Origin: Rhizobacter sp.
Lineage (GTDB): Bacteria > Pseudomonadota > Gammaproteobacteria > Burkholderiales > Burkholderiaceae_C
Reading direction: 5' to 3'
Assembly (NCBI GenBank): GCA_025359585.1
Contig: JANYFX010000543.1
Location: forward strand, 1 to 9,713
Length of the DNA: 9,713 nt
A program made the translations under genes and the position numbers. The stretch's first letter is position 1. Every line of letters begins with the position of its first letter. Shown here piece by piece: positions 1 to 6,925 of the stretch. The notes below the pieces were generated by a model. The model was not told the DNA's origin, did no database searches, and saw only the letters and a program-made list of their open reading frames with translations.

Positions 1-1
1 G

Positions 2-517
2 ACCGTGACCGATGTGGACAGCCCGGCCACGTTCGTCGCTCAGACCGGCACGGTCGGCACCTATGGCACGTTCGCGATCAACGCGGCCGGGACATGGACC
101 TACACCGCCAGCTCCGCCCACAACGAATTCGCTGCCGGCACAACCTACGGCGAAACCTTCAACGTCACCTCGGCCGATGGCACGACCACCACGGTGAAGG
201 TCAACATCCTCGGCACCAACGACGCCGCCGTGCTCAGCAGCGCCACGGTCAACCTGACCGAGACCAACGCGGTGCTCAGCACCAACGGCACACTGACCGT
301 CTCCGATGTGGACAGCCCCGCCACCTTCGTCGCCCAGACCGGCACGGTCGGCACCTATGGCACGTTCGCCGTCAACGCGGCCGGCGCCTGGACCTACACC
401 ACCAGCACGGCGCACAACGAGTTCGTGGCGGGCACGACCTACACCGAAACCTTCAACGTCGCTTCGGCCGACGGCACGACGACGACAGTCACGGTGAACA
501 TTCTGGGCACGAACGAG
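2..517 (+). repeat. Tandem VCBS repeats, 294-bp period
   Basis: Unit 2 spans 224-517. The unit before it is cut by the window edge. The repeat period is 294 bp (98 codons), measured from the DVDSP codons at 11 and at 305. Over the 71 residues that both units share, 62 are identical by eye. At DNA level 41-75 and 335-369 match over 35 consecutive bases. More copies probably lie upstream. Confidence 0.9.
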
Positions 518-2365
518 GTGCCGGTCGCCGGCAACGACGTCGGCGCGGTTCTGGCCGGCGCCACGCTGACCCAGACCGTGTCCAACGGCGTCATCCTGTC
601 GGGCGGCAACGCCGCGGGGCGCGACACCGATGTCGACGGCGGCACCTTGACCGTGGTCCAGGCCGTCGTAGGCAACGGCACCCCGTCCACGGCCGTGACC
701 GCCGGCGGCACCACGTTCGCGGGTGTCTACGGCGACCTGCTGCTGCGTGCCGACGGCAGCTACACCTACGTGGCCAACCGTGCCGACGCCGTGCCCACCG
801 GCTCGGGTGTGGCCGATGTCTTCACCTACCAGGTGTCGGACGGCCAGGGCGGCACCGCGAACGCCACCATCACCATCGCCGTCGGCGGGCAGGCCGACAC
901 CCTCGTCGCCTCCACACCCACGACCACCACACTCGGCAACCCGCTCGGCCTGGTGGGCGACTACTACGGCTACAACGATTCGAACCCGAGCAACGGCAAC
1001 ATCAGCACCTACCGCCGCCACAGCGACGACGGCACGTTGGGCAACCTCGACCACGTCGTCGACTTCAACACGCTGATCAACACGCGCAACGTCACCGCGG
1101 GTGGCAGCGGCAGCATCCTCGGCACGTCGACCGCCGGAGCGACGAACGCCGCCGACGCGCACTTCATCGCCAAGACCGTCGACTACGGCGCCTCACCGGT
1201 GGTCAGCGCGTCGCTGGGCACGAACATCAACATCGCCGCCGGCGGCTCGACCGCCGGGCTGACCGACAACAACAGCCAGCTCTACAAGTTCCTGCACCGC
1301 ACGGCCGGCAGCGACGCCGCGAGCCTGACGGTGAGCAGCGGAACACCCGACAACGACAACGGCGGCACCGGCCCGACGAGTGGCCTGGGCAACACCACCG
1401 ACGCGGCCATCCGCCTCGCCGGCGAGGCCTACCTCGACGGTGGTGTCTACGACATCCGCATCACGGCAGACGACGGCTTTCGCCTGCAGCTCGGCGGCCA
1501 GACCGTGGCCATCCTCGACGACATTCAGTCGCCCACGACACGTGTCTACACCGGCGTGCCGGTGGTTGGCGGCATGACGGCACTCGAGCTGCTGTACTGG
1601 GAACAGGGCGGCAACGCACAGCTTCGGGTCGAGTTCAAGCTCAGCGGCACCGCCGACACCACCTACAAGCTGCTCTCCAGCGATTCGATGCCGCTGTTCT
1701 CCGAGACGAACGCGCCGGTGCTCACCGACACCCAGCACATCGTGGCCGGAAGCACCGCCGGCACCTACCTGGTCCAGACCGGCTCGGTGCTCGACGGCGG
1801 CGCCGGCAACGACACCATCACCGGCGCGGCCGGCAGCGACAAGCTGACCGGCGGCACCGGCAACGACACGCTCTCGGGCGGTGCCGGCGACGACATCCTG
1901 ATCGGTGGCGCCGGCAACGACGCGCTCACCGGCGGCCTCGGCCACGACGTGTTCCGCTGGCAGCTGGCCGACAAGGGCACGGCCGGCGCCCCGGCACGCG
2001 ATGTCATCAGCGACTTCGACAACGCCAGTTATTCCGGCGACGTGCTCGACCTGCGCGACCTGCTGGTCGGCGAGACCCACGCCGCGAACGTGCTCAGCCT
2101 GCCCGGCGCGATCGGCACCAACAACGCGATCACGGTCACCGCCGACACCGGCAACCTCGGCAGCTTCCTGCACTTCTCGCTGGTCGGTGGCAACACCGTG
2201 GTCGAGATCAGCTCGACAGGGGGTTTCTCGGGCGGCTACCAGAGCACGGCAGTCGATCAGGTCATCACGCTGAGCGGCGTCAATTTGATCGGCAGTTTCA
2301 CCACCGACAACCAGGTGCTGAACGACCTGCTCAAGCGTGGCAAGCTGGTGACCGACGGCACCTGA
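2..2365 (+). CDS. Giant RTX/VCBS repeat adhesin, C-terminal part (5'-truncated by window edge)
   Basis: This is the secreted end of a type I-exported, biofilm-type surface adhesin. The frame is open to the left edge, so the GTG at position 5 is not taken as the start; 787 residues are visible. In order: two near-identical 98-residue VCBS repeats (to 517); a further cadherin/VCBS-like domain ending in FTYQVSDGQGG (518-895); a Thr-rich linker; a PA14-like module (about 944-1690) with ITADDGF and LELLYWEQGG; six RTX nonapeptides of the GGxGNDxL kind (1793-1954); and a C-terminal type I secretion domain with DVLDLRDLL, NTVVEIS, DQVITLSGV and a QVLNDLLKRGKLV tail. I see no cysteine in the visible part, as is usual for such adhesins. 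RTX repeats fold on Ca2+ outside the cell. With lapG, lapD and a TolC channel adjacent, it is probably the LapA-like substrate of that switch. The N-terminal retention module that LapG would cut lies upstream and is not visible. The domain calls are firm; the exact role is inferred. Confidence 0.9.
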   Translation, partial: TVTDVDSPATFVAQTGTVGTYGTFAINAAGTWTYTASSAHNEFAAGTTYGETFNVTSADGTTTTVKVNILGTNDAAVLSSATVNLTETNAVLSTNGTLTVSDVDSPATFVAQTGTVGTYGTFAVNAAGAWTYTTSTAHNEFVAGTTYTETFNVASADGTTTTVTVNILGTNEVPVAGNDVGAVLAGATLTQTVSNGVILSGGNAAGRDTDVDGGTLTVVQAVVGNGTPSTAVTAGGTTFAGVYGDLLLRADGSYTYVANRADAVPTGSGVADVFTYQVSDGQGGTANATITIAVGGQADTLVASTPTTTTLGNPLGLVGDYYGYNDSNPSNGNISTYRRHSDDGTLGNLDHVVDFNTLINTRNVTAGGSGSILGTSTAGATNAADAHFIAKTVDYGASPVVSASLGTNINIAAGGSTAGLTDNNSQLYKFLHRTAGSDAASLTVSSGTPDNDNGGTGPTSGLGNTTDAAIRLAGEAYLDGGVYDIRITADDGFRLQLGGQTVAILDDIQSPTTRVYTGVPVVGGMTALELLYWEQGGNAQLRVEFKLSGTADTTYKLLSSDSMPLFSETNAPVLTDTQHIVAGSTAGTYLVQTGSVLDGGAGNDTITGAAGSDKLTGGTGNDTLSGGAGDDILIGGAGNDALTGGLGHDVFRWQLADKGTAGAPARDVISDFDNASYSGDVLDLRDLLVGETHAANVLSLPGAIGTNNAITVTADTGNLGSFLHFSLVGGNTVVEISSTGGFSGGYQSTAVDQVITLSGVNLIGSFTTDNQVLNDLLKRGKLVTDGT
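1793..1954 (+). repeat. RTX Ca2+-binding nonapeptide repeats (six)
   Basis: Six consecutive 9-residue units follow the GGxGxDxLx pattern: DGGAGNDTI, TGAAGSDKL, TGGTGNDTL, SGGAGDDIL, IGGAGNDAL, TGGLGHDVF. The second has GAA in place of GGx. This family forms a Ca2+-stabilised parallel beta roll just ahead of the type I secretion signal. Confidence 0.92.
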
Positions 2366-2398
2366 TCGGCAGCGTGAAACGGCGCTGACCGCGGCAGC

Positions 2399-4327
2399 TC
2401 AGGCGGCTGGCTTGTACAGGTCCGCAGTGACCCACGGCCCCGTCAGGCCATCGACGCCGCAGGCCCACAAAGCCTGTGCGTCGGCCGCGTCGCCCACGCC
2501 TTCGGCATAGACCTGCAGCGACAGGCTGTGCAGCATCGTGACCAGCCCCTTGACGAAGCCGGCGCGGCCGGCATCGAGCGCCACGCCGTGGGTGATGGCA
2601 GCGTCGAGCTTCACGTAGTCCAGCCCGGCCTCGAACAGGCGTTCGATGCGGCTGATGCGCTCGCCCGCGTGCTCCAGGCCCACACGTGCACCGGTCGGCC
2701 GCAACTGCCGGCCGAGCTCGCGCACCAGCTCGAACTGGTCGGCCGCCGCCTCTTCGCTCACCTCGAGCCACACGTTGCGCGCTGCGCGCGGCACGGCCAG
2801 CAGCCTGGCGCGCAGGCGCGCGGCGAAGCCGCTGTCGTTCAGCGATGCCGGCGACAGGTTCACGCAGCGTGGCTGCCCGTCGCTCGTGATGGCTTGCAAG
2901 GCCAGCGTCAGCGCGTGTTCATCGACCGCGCAGGTCAGACGGCTGCGCACCGCCAGCGGCAGCCAGTGCGCGGCCACCTCGAACGGGCCTTGCGGGTCGA
3001 GCTGCAGACGCAATGGGCACTCGAGGTGGATCAGCCCCTGGTTCGCGTTCACGACCGGGTAGCTGCCGAGCTGCACCCGGCCTTCGGCCAGGGCTTCGGT
3101 GACACGTTCGCGCCAGCGCCGCTCGCCCAGACCGGCCCACGCGCTGCCGCCCTCGCCGGCCGACTCGACCGCGAACGGGCCGTTGCTCTCGGCCCGCGCC
3201 AGCGCCAGGTCGGCGCTGCCCATCAGCTCGGCGAGCTCGGCGCCGTGGCGCATCTCGACCGCGCCGGCGGCCACCGCCACGTGCGCGGCCAGCGCCGGCA
3301 ATGCGGCGCGCAACAGGTCTATCACGGCCTGCGCGGTCTCGCGCGCCACGCCACCGCGTGGCAGGCCGAGCGCGAAATCGGAGCCGTTGAGCCGGCCGAC
3401 GAACGCGCCCTCGACACGCTGGGTGTAGGTCTGCAGGGTCTGCGCGATCGCCGAGATCAGCGCGTCGGTGCTTTCGCGCCCGAGCGTTCGGTTGACCTCG
3501 GTCAGCTTCAGCACCCGCAGCAGCACGAGGCCGCCCGCGGCATGGCCGTCTTCGCGTTGCAGCGCGGCGCGCAACTGCGCCATGAAGTGCACGCGGTTCG
3601 ACAGGCCCGTGAGCGTGTCGCAGCTGGCCTGGCGGCGCAGGCTCTCGACCTGCGTGGCCTGGGCTTCGAACACGATCCGCAGCCGCTCGACCATCGAGTT
3701 CATGGCCCGCGTGAGGCGCCTGAGCTCGGGCACGTTGGGCTCGGCCACGGTCAGGTACTCGCCGCGCTGCAGCGAGGTGGCCTGGGCCACCGTGTCGTCG
3801 AGCGGCCGGCGAATGCGCCCGACCGCGAGCGACGCGAGCAGGCCGGCCAGCAGGCCCACCACCGCGAGCGCGCCGGCCGAGCCGATGCTGCTGGCCCAAA
3901 GCTCGTCGACGGCATAGGCCGACTGGCTCACGACTTCGAGCGAACCGAGCGCGCGCCAGCCGTCGGATACCTGCGCCACACCCGGCTCCGACTCGATCGG
4001 CACGAACGCGGCAAACCAGGCCGGCGCGTGCAGCGTGGTCGCTGCGGCTTCGCGCTGCAGCAGCACCTTGCCATCGGCCCCGGTGAAACGAATGCGCCGG
4101 TAGAAGCCGGTGTCGAACTGGGCCGCGAGCGCGAGTTCCATCTGTTCGAGCTGGCCCTTCTGCTGCGACAACACCAGCGCCAGCGCAGTCGCGTTGTCGC
4201 TGTTCTTCAGGCGCAGCTGGGTTTGCAGCGTGTCGCGCGCCGACGTGACGTTCACGCTCACGCTGGCGGCGAACGCCAGCACGAGCGTCGCCAGCAACAG
4301 CAACCAGATTTGACGGATCAGCGACAT
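2399..4327 (-). CDS. lapD: LapD-type c-di-GMP receptor (degenerate GGDEF-EAL)
   Basis: 642-residue inner-membrane receptor that relays cytoplasmic c-di-GMP to the periplasmic protease LapG. Domains: TM1 (about 6-26); periplasmic LapD/MoxY-type sensor (about 27-145) with a DGWRALGSL stretch whose W124 sits where Pseudomonas LapD has its LapG-contacting Trp125; TM2 (about 149-170); HAMP (about 171-222); coiled linker; GGDEF fold (about 236-385); EAL fold (about 405-638). Both enzyme sites are broken. GGDEF reads NGSDF (314-318), EAL reads ECP (436-438) and the DDFG metal motif reads EHAG (552-555), while VKLD (572-575) and YAEGV (607-611) remain. This points to binding without synthesis or hydrolysis. 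Length is close to Pseudomonas LapD (about 650). The ATG at 4327 is chosen because it follows a GTGAGG ribosome site and opens directly into TM1; a 42-codon upstream extension would run into lapG. It lies 19 bp after lapG and is convergent with the adhesin. Confidence 0.92.
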   Translation of the reverse strand: MSLIRQIWLLLLATLVLAFAASVSVNVTSARDTLQTQLRLKNSDNATALALVLSQQKGQLEQMELALAAQFDTGFYRRIRFTGADGKVLLQREAAATTLHAPAWFAAFVPIESEPGVAQVSDGWRALGSLEVVSQSAYAVDELWASSIGSAGALAVVGLLAGLLASLAVGRIRRPLDDTVAQATSLQRGEYLTVAEPNVPELRRLTRAMNSMVERLRIVFEAQATQVESLRRQASCDTLTGLSNRVHFMAQLRAALQREDGHAAGGLVLLRVLKLTEVNRTLGRESTDALISAIAQTLQTYTQRVEGAFVGRLNGSDFALGLPRGGVARETAQAVIDLLRAALPALAAHVAVAAGAVEMRHGAELAELMGSADLALARAESNGPFAVESAGEGGSAWAGLGERRWRERVTEALAEGRVQLGSYPVVNANQGLIHLECPLRLQLDPQGPFEVAAHWLPLAVRSRLTCAVDEHALTLALQAITSDGQPRCVNLSPASLNDSGFAARLRARLLAVPRAARNVWLEVSEEAAADQFELVRELGRQLRPTGARVGLEHAGERISRIERLFEAGLDYVKLDAAITHGVALDAGRAGFVKGLVTMLHSLSLQVYAEGVGDAADAQALWACGVDGLTGPWVTADLYKPAA

Positions 4328-4346
4328 GCTTGCCTCACGATGTGTT

Positions 4347-5093
4347 TCATTGGAACCCTTCGGCACGCGCCTTTGCAAGCACCTCGCGCCAGCGCGACAG
4401 CCTGGCCACTGGGTCGCCGGCGCTCTGCGCGCCCACGCCCTGCCACAAACCATCGCTGTTGAAACTGAACACCGGCTCCAGATCGGGCCGGCGCGACGCG
4501 GGGCGAATCTCGCCGATCAGATTGTCGAGAATCAGCGGCTCGGCGCCGGCCTGTGCGTAATAGGCCAGCACCATGTGGGCCTGAACCGCACCGCCCGGTC
4601 CGCCGATCATCGCCCGCACGTACACGAGACGCAGCTTCGCGGTCGGCACGCCGGCGGCCATCAGGCTGAAGTACTTGCCGATCACGTAGTCCTCACAATC
4701 GCCGCGGCCCTTGCCCAGCATTTCGAGCGGGCTGGCCCAGTAGTCGGCCTGGCCCCAGACCTCGCTGTCGGGCGTGAACACGACGCGCCGGTTGAAGAAC
4801 TCATTGAGCGTGGTGAGTCGCTGCAGATCGTCCTGGCCGACGGCCGCAGCCAGCAGGGTTTGCAGCGCACGCGCGCCACTCGCCGCTTGCGGCCCGTGCG
4901 CCTGCGCTGCGCGCAGCATGGTCTCGGCGTCCCAGGCGCGCGGCGCGAGCGTGGCGAAGGCGAGCAACAGGCACAGCGCACGCACGCACCAGGCCTGCGC
5001 GCACAACCAACCGCGCGCGCGCAAGAGCGCCGCGAAGGCCCGCCAGGGAGCGTCACGCACGAACGAACAGGGGACGAAAGGCGTGAGGATCAC
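4347..5093 (-). CDS. lapG: LapG-type periplasmic transglutaminase-like cysteine protease
   Basis: Peptidase C93 (BTLCP) family protease that cuts the N-terminal retention region of LapA-type adhesins. From the chosen start it is 248 residues. The hydrophobic core LCLLLAFATLA ahead of APRAW suggests a signal peptide cut near residue 53. The triad is intact: C133 in GDCEDYVIGK, H173 in QAHMVL and D190 in LILDN. D132 and E134, flanking the Cys, match the Ca2+ ligands known in Pseudomonas LapG. Triad numbering nearly equals the Pseudomonas C135/H172/D189. Other familiar blocks are VWGQADYWASPLE and FSFNSDGLWQGVG. Function is confident, the start is not. There is no ATG in frame until 5324, which is across the intergenic hairpin. 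GTG at 5093 gives a family-like length, but no good ribosome site is visible; GTG at 5060 or 4985 are alternatives. It heads a two-gene unit with lapD. Confidence 0.9.
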   Translation of the reverse strand: MILTPFVPCSFVRDAPWRAFAALLRARGWLCAQAWCVRALCLLLAFATLAPRAWDAETMLRAAQAHGPQAASGARALQTLLAAAVGQDDLQRLTTLNEFFNRRVVFTPDSEVWGQADYWASPLEMLGKGRGDCEDYVIGKYFSLMAAGVPTAKLRLVYVRAMIGGPGGAVQAHMVLAYYAQAGAEPLILDNLIGEIRPASRRPDLEPVFSFNSDGLWQGVGAQSAGDPVARLSRWREVLAKARAEGFQ

Positions 5094-5424
5094 AGGCAAA
5101 CGAAGTGGCGGGCCAACGCCTCGTCTTCGTCTTCGAGGCGGCTTACTTGAGCAGGCACTCGGGTCATTGAAGCCCGCATCAAGCCGATCGTGAACTTGCA
5201 CACAAATTGAAACATGGCCGTTCGGCGTGTGGGCCGAGGGCTGTTGCCAAAGCGATACCGCAGCGGCGGATGCCGTGAAATACTCACCCGCAGCCCCTCG
5301 GGGCGGGGGGTGAGTTCGAAGCATGCGCCACACTAGACTCCGCGTCGAAATCACGGAGGGCGCGCTCTCGGCGCGCCTCGCTGAACCGACCCGAAACACG
5401 CACCGCTGGACGCTCAGGAATCTC
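5094..5424. other. Divergent intergenic region between lapG and the TolC-like gene
   Basis: This 331-bp stretch separates two divergently transcribed genes and should hold both promoters. I could not find a convincing -35/-10 pair on either strand. It contains a relatively AT-rich patch (about 5195-5216), a strong GC-rich hairpin (5282-5315), and a short - strand frame that stops in a GTGA overlap with the lapG start. A plausible AGGA ribosome site at 5415-5418 serves the TolC gene. Confidence 0.6.
5282..5315. repeat. Strong nested inverted repeat between divergent genes
   Basis: The outer arms ACTCACCC (5282-5289) and GGGTGAGT (5308-5315) are perfect 8-bp complements. Nested inside are GCCCC (5293-5297) and GGGGC (5300-5304), separated only by TC. 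No T-run follows on the + strand, so a classical terminator is unlikely. It lies 109 bp upstream of the TolC start codon. It could be an operator, an mRNA leader structure, or a boundary between divergent units; the sequence alone does not decide. Confidence 0.6.
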
Positions 5425-6894
5425 ATGCAATCAAGACAATTCGCGCGCTGCGCTCTCGTGCTGCTGATGGCGGCCGGCGGCGCCATCGCCCAAACCACCG
5501 ACCCGCTGAAGACAGCGGTCGAGCAGGCCGTCAACACCAACCCGGATGTCTCCGCGCGCTTCAACGCCTACCGCGCTTCCGTCGATGCGGTCGACGCCGC
5601 GCGCGGCGCCTACCTGCCGCGTGTGGACCTGAACGCCACCGTAGGGCAAGAGCGCGACCGCATCGGCGGCACCTCGCGCACGCTGAGCCGCCAGCAGGGC
5701 GGCGTGAGCCTGACCCAGCTGCTGTGGGACGGCATGGGCACCAGCAACGACGTGGCCCACGCCGGGCACGAGCAACTGGCGCGCTACTTCGAGCTCGTCG
5801 ACGTGACCGAGCAGACCGCCATCGAAGCCGCCAAGGCGCACTACGACGTGCAGCGCTACCGCCGCATGGTGACACTGGCCGAAGACAACTACGTTCAGCA
5901 CCGCTACGCCTTCCTGCAGATCCAGTCGCGCTTCAAGGCGGGGGTGGGCCGGGGCGTCGATCTCGAACAAGCCGGCGCGCGCGTGGCGCTCGCCGAATCG
6001 AACCTGACCACCGAACTCGCCAACCTGCACGACGTGAACGCACGTTACCAGCGACTGGTCGGCGTGGCGCCGCCGCAGAACCTCGGCGGCATCAGCATGC
6101 TGCGCGACGGCGTGCCGGCGACCGCGACCGAAGCGATGAACACGGCGGTGCGCCAGAGTGCCGCCGTCAGCGCGAGCATCGAAAACCTGCGCGGCGCACG
6201 CTCGGTGGCCGATGGCCGGCGCTCGGTCTATCAACCGAAAGTCGAAGCCCGCGTGCGCGCCGATGCCGGCCGCAACGTCGACGGCCTGCAGGACCAGACG
6301 CGCAACAGCACGGCCGAGATCGTGCTGAACTGGAACCTCTACAACGGCGGTGTCGACCAGGCGCGCATTCGCCAGCAAGCCAACATCGTCAGCCAGGCCG
6401 CAGACCTGCGCGACAAGACCTGCCGCGACACGCGCCAGACCGCGGCCATCGCCTACAACGACACGAAAAAGCTGACCGAGCAGCTCGCCTACCTCGACCG
6501 CAACACGCTGGCGATCCAGAAGGCGCGTGACGCGTACCGCCAGCAGTTCGACATCGGCCAGCGCAGCCTGCTCGACTTGCTCAACGCCGAGAACGAGCTC
6601 TATACCGCGCGTCGCGCCTATGCGAATGCCGAGTACGACCTCGGGCTGGCTTATGCGCGCACCCATGCGGCGATGAATCAGCTCGGCACGCAGCTCGGTG
6701 TGAGCCGCAGCCTCACGTCGGCCAACGAAGCCGCCGGCTGGGCTCAGGGCGACGATGCGCCGTCGCGTTGCCCGGTGGTGATGGCCGAAGTGGTCGCCAC
6801 CGACCGCGGCGAGCTCGACGCGCGCGCTCAGCGCCTGGCGGCCACCGCACCGGTGGTGGCGCCCGCTGCGCCCTCACCCACCCGCAAGCCCTGA
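5425..6894 (+). CDS. TolC-family outer-membrane channel (LapE-like) for type I secretion
   Basis: 489-residue outer-membrane exit duct, probably the one that exports and anchors the neighbouring adhesin. The ATG at 5425 is chosen because AGGA sits 6 bp upstream and it opens into a clear signal peptide (ARCALVLLMAAGGAIA, cut after A22); an earlier in-frame ATG at 5323 would add 34 non-signal residues. Two TolC half-repeats are visible. The first begins DPLKTAVEQAVNTNPDVSARF. The second carries NLYNGGVDQARIRQQ and the hallmark SLLDLLNAENELYTARRAY (about residues 380-398). A periplasmic tail of about 55 residues rich in Ala, Pro and Val follows. The mature protein appears to have just two cysteines, C333 (DKTCRDTRQT) and C449 (PSRCPVV). 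It is divergent from lapGD. In the Lap system this part is LapE; that name is inferred from the neighbours, and a general TolC role cannot be excluded. Confidence 0.9.
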   Translation: MQSRQFARCALVLLMAAGGAIAQTTDPLKTAVEQAVNTNPDVSARFNAYRASVDAVDAARGAYLPRVDLNATVGQERDRIGGTSRTLSRQQGGVSLTQLLWDGMGTSNDVAHAGHEQLARYFELVDVTEQTAIEAAKAHYDVQRYRRMVTLAEDNYVQHRYAFLQIQSRFKAGVGRGVDLEQAGARVALAESNLTTELANLHDVNARYQRLVGVAPPQNLGGISMLRDGVPATATEAMNTAVRQSAAVSASIENLRGARSVADGRRSVYQPKVEARVRADAGRNVDGLQDQTRNSTAEIVLNWNLYNGGVDQARIRQQANIVSQAADLRDKTCRDTRQTAAIAYNDTKKLTEQLAYLDRNTLAIQKARDAYRQQFDIGQRSLLDLLNAENELYTARRAYANAEYDLGLAYARTHAAMNQLGTQLGVSRSLTSANEAAGWAQGDDAPSRCPVVMAEVVATDRGELDARAQRLAATAPVVAPAAPSPTRKP

Positions 6895-6902
6895 ACGACG
6901 AA

Positions 6903-6919
6903 GGCGCGGCCACCGCGCC
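6903..6919. terminator. GC hairpin between convergent TolC-like gene and lpdA
   Basis: GGCGCGG (6903-6909) and CCGCGCC (6913-6919) form a perfect 7-bp stem with a CCA loop. It starts 8 bp past the TolC-gene stop and ends 6 bp before the lpdA stop on the other strand. Position fits a two-way transcription end. There is no T-run on either side, so it may only assist Rho or protect 3' ends. Confidence 0.45.
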
Positions 6920-6925
6920 ACCGCG

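Noticed and set aside
5..7. GTG as the start codon of the adhesin
   Set aside because: The frame stays open to the window edge, and the GTG lies within a VCBS repeat whose beginning is outside the window.
2370..2387. CAGCG/CGCTG hairpin between the adhesin and lapD as a terminator
   Set aside because: The stem is only 5 bp with an 8-base loop and no T-run; another weak 4-bp pairing competes. Too little to call.
94..2388. Long + strand open frame inside the adhesin
   Set aside because: Its product is dominated by Arg, His, Gln and Gly with no domain, a typical shadow of a GC-rich gene in another frame.
2528..4462. 644-codon + strand frame opposite lapD
   Set aside because: It has no recognisable domains and an Arg/Gln/His-heavy composition, and it is antisense to a full LapD with clear domains.
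5244..5284. TTGCCA and AATACT as a + strand promoter
   Set aside because: The spacing between the boxes is about 29 bp, far beyond the usual 16-18 bp.
5315..5339. TTCGAA and TAGACT as a -35/-10 pair for the TolC-like gene
   Set aside because: The spacing is only 13 bp and both boxes match poorly, so this is not a supportable promoter.
4347..5564. lapG with a much longer N-terminus from an ATG at 5564 or 5324
   Set aside because: The added residues are low-quality Arg/Pro/Ser-rich sequence overlapping the TolC gene or the hairpin, and would bury the signal peptide.
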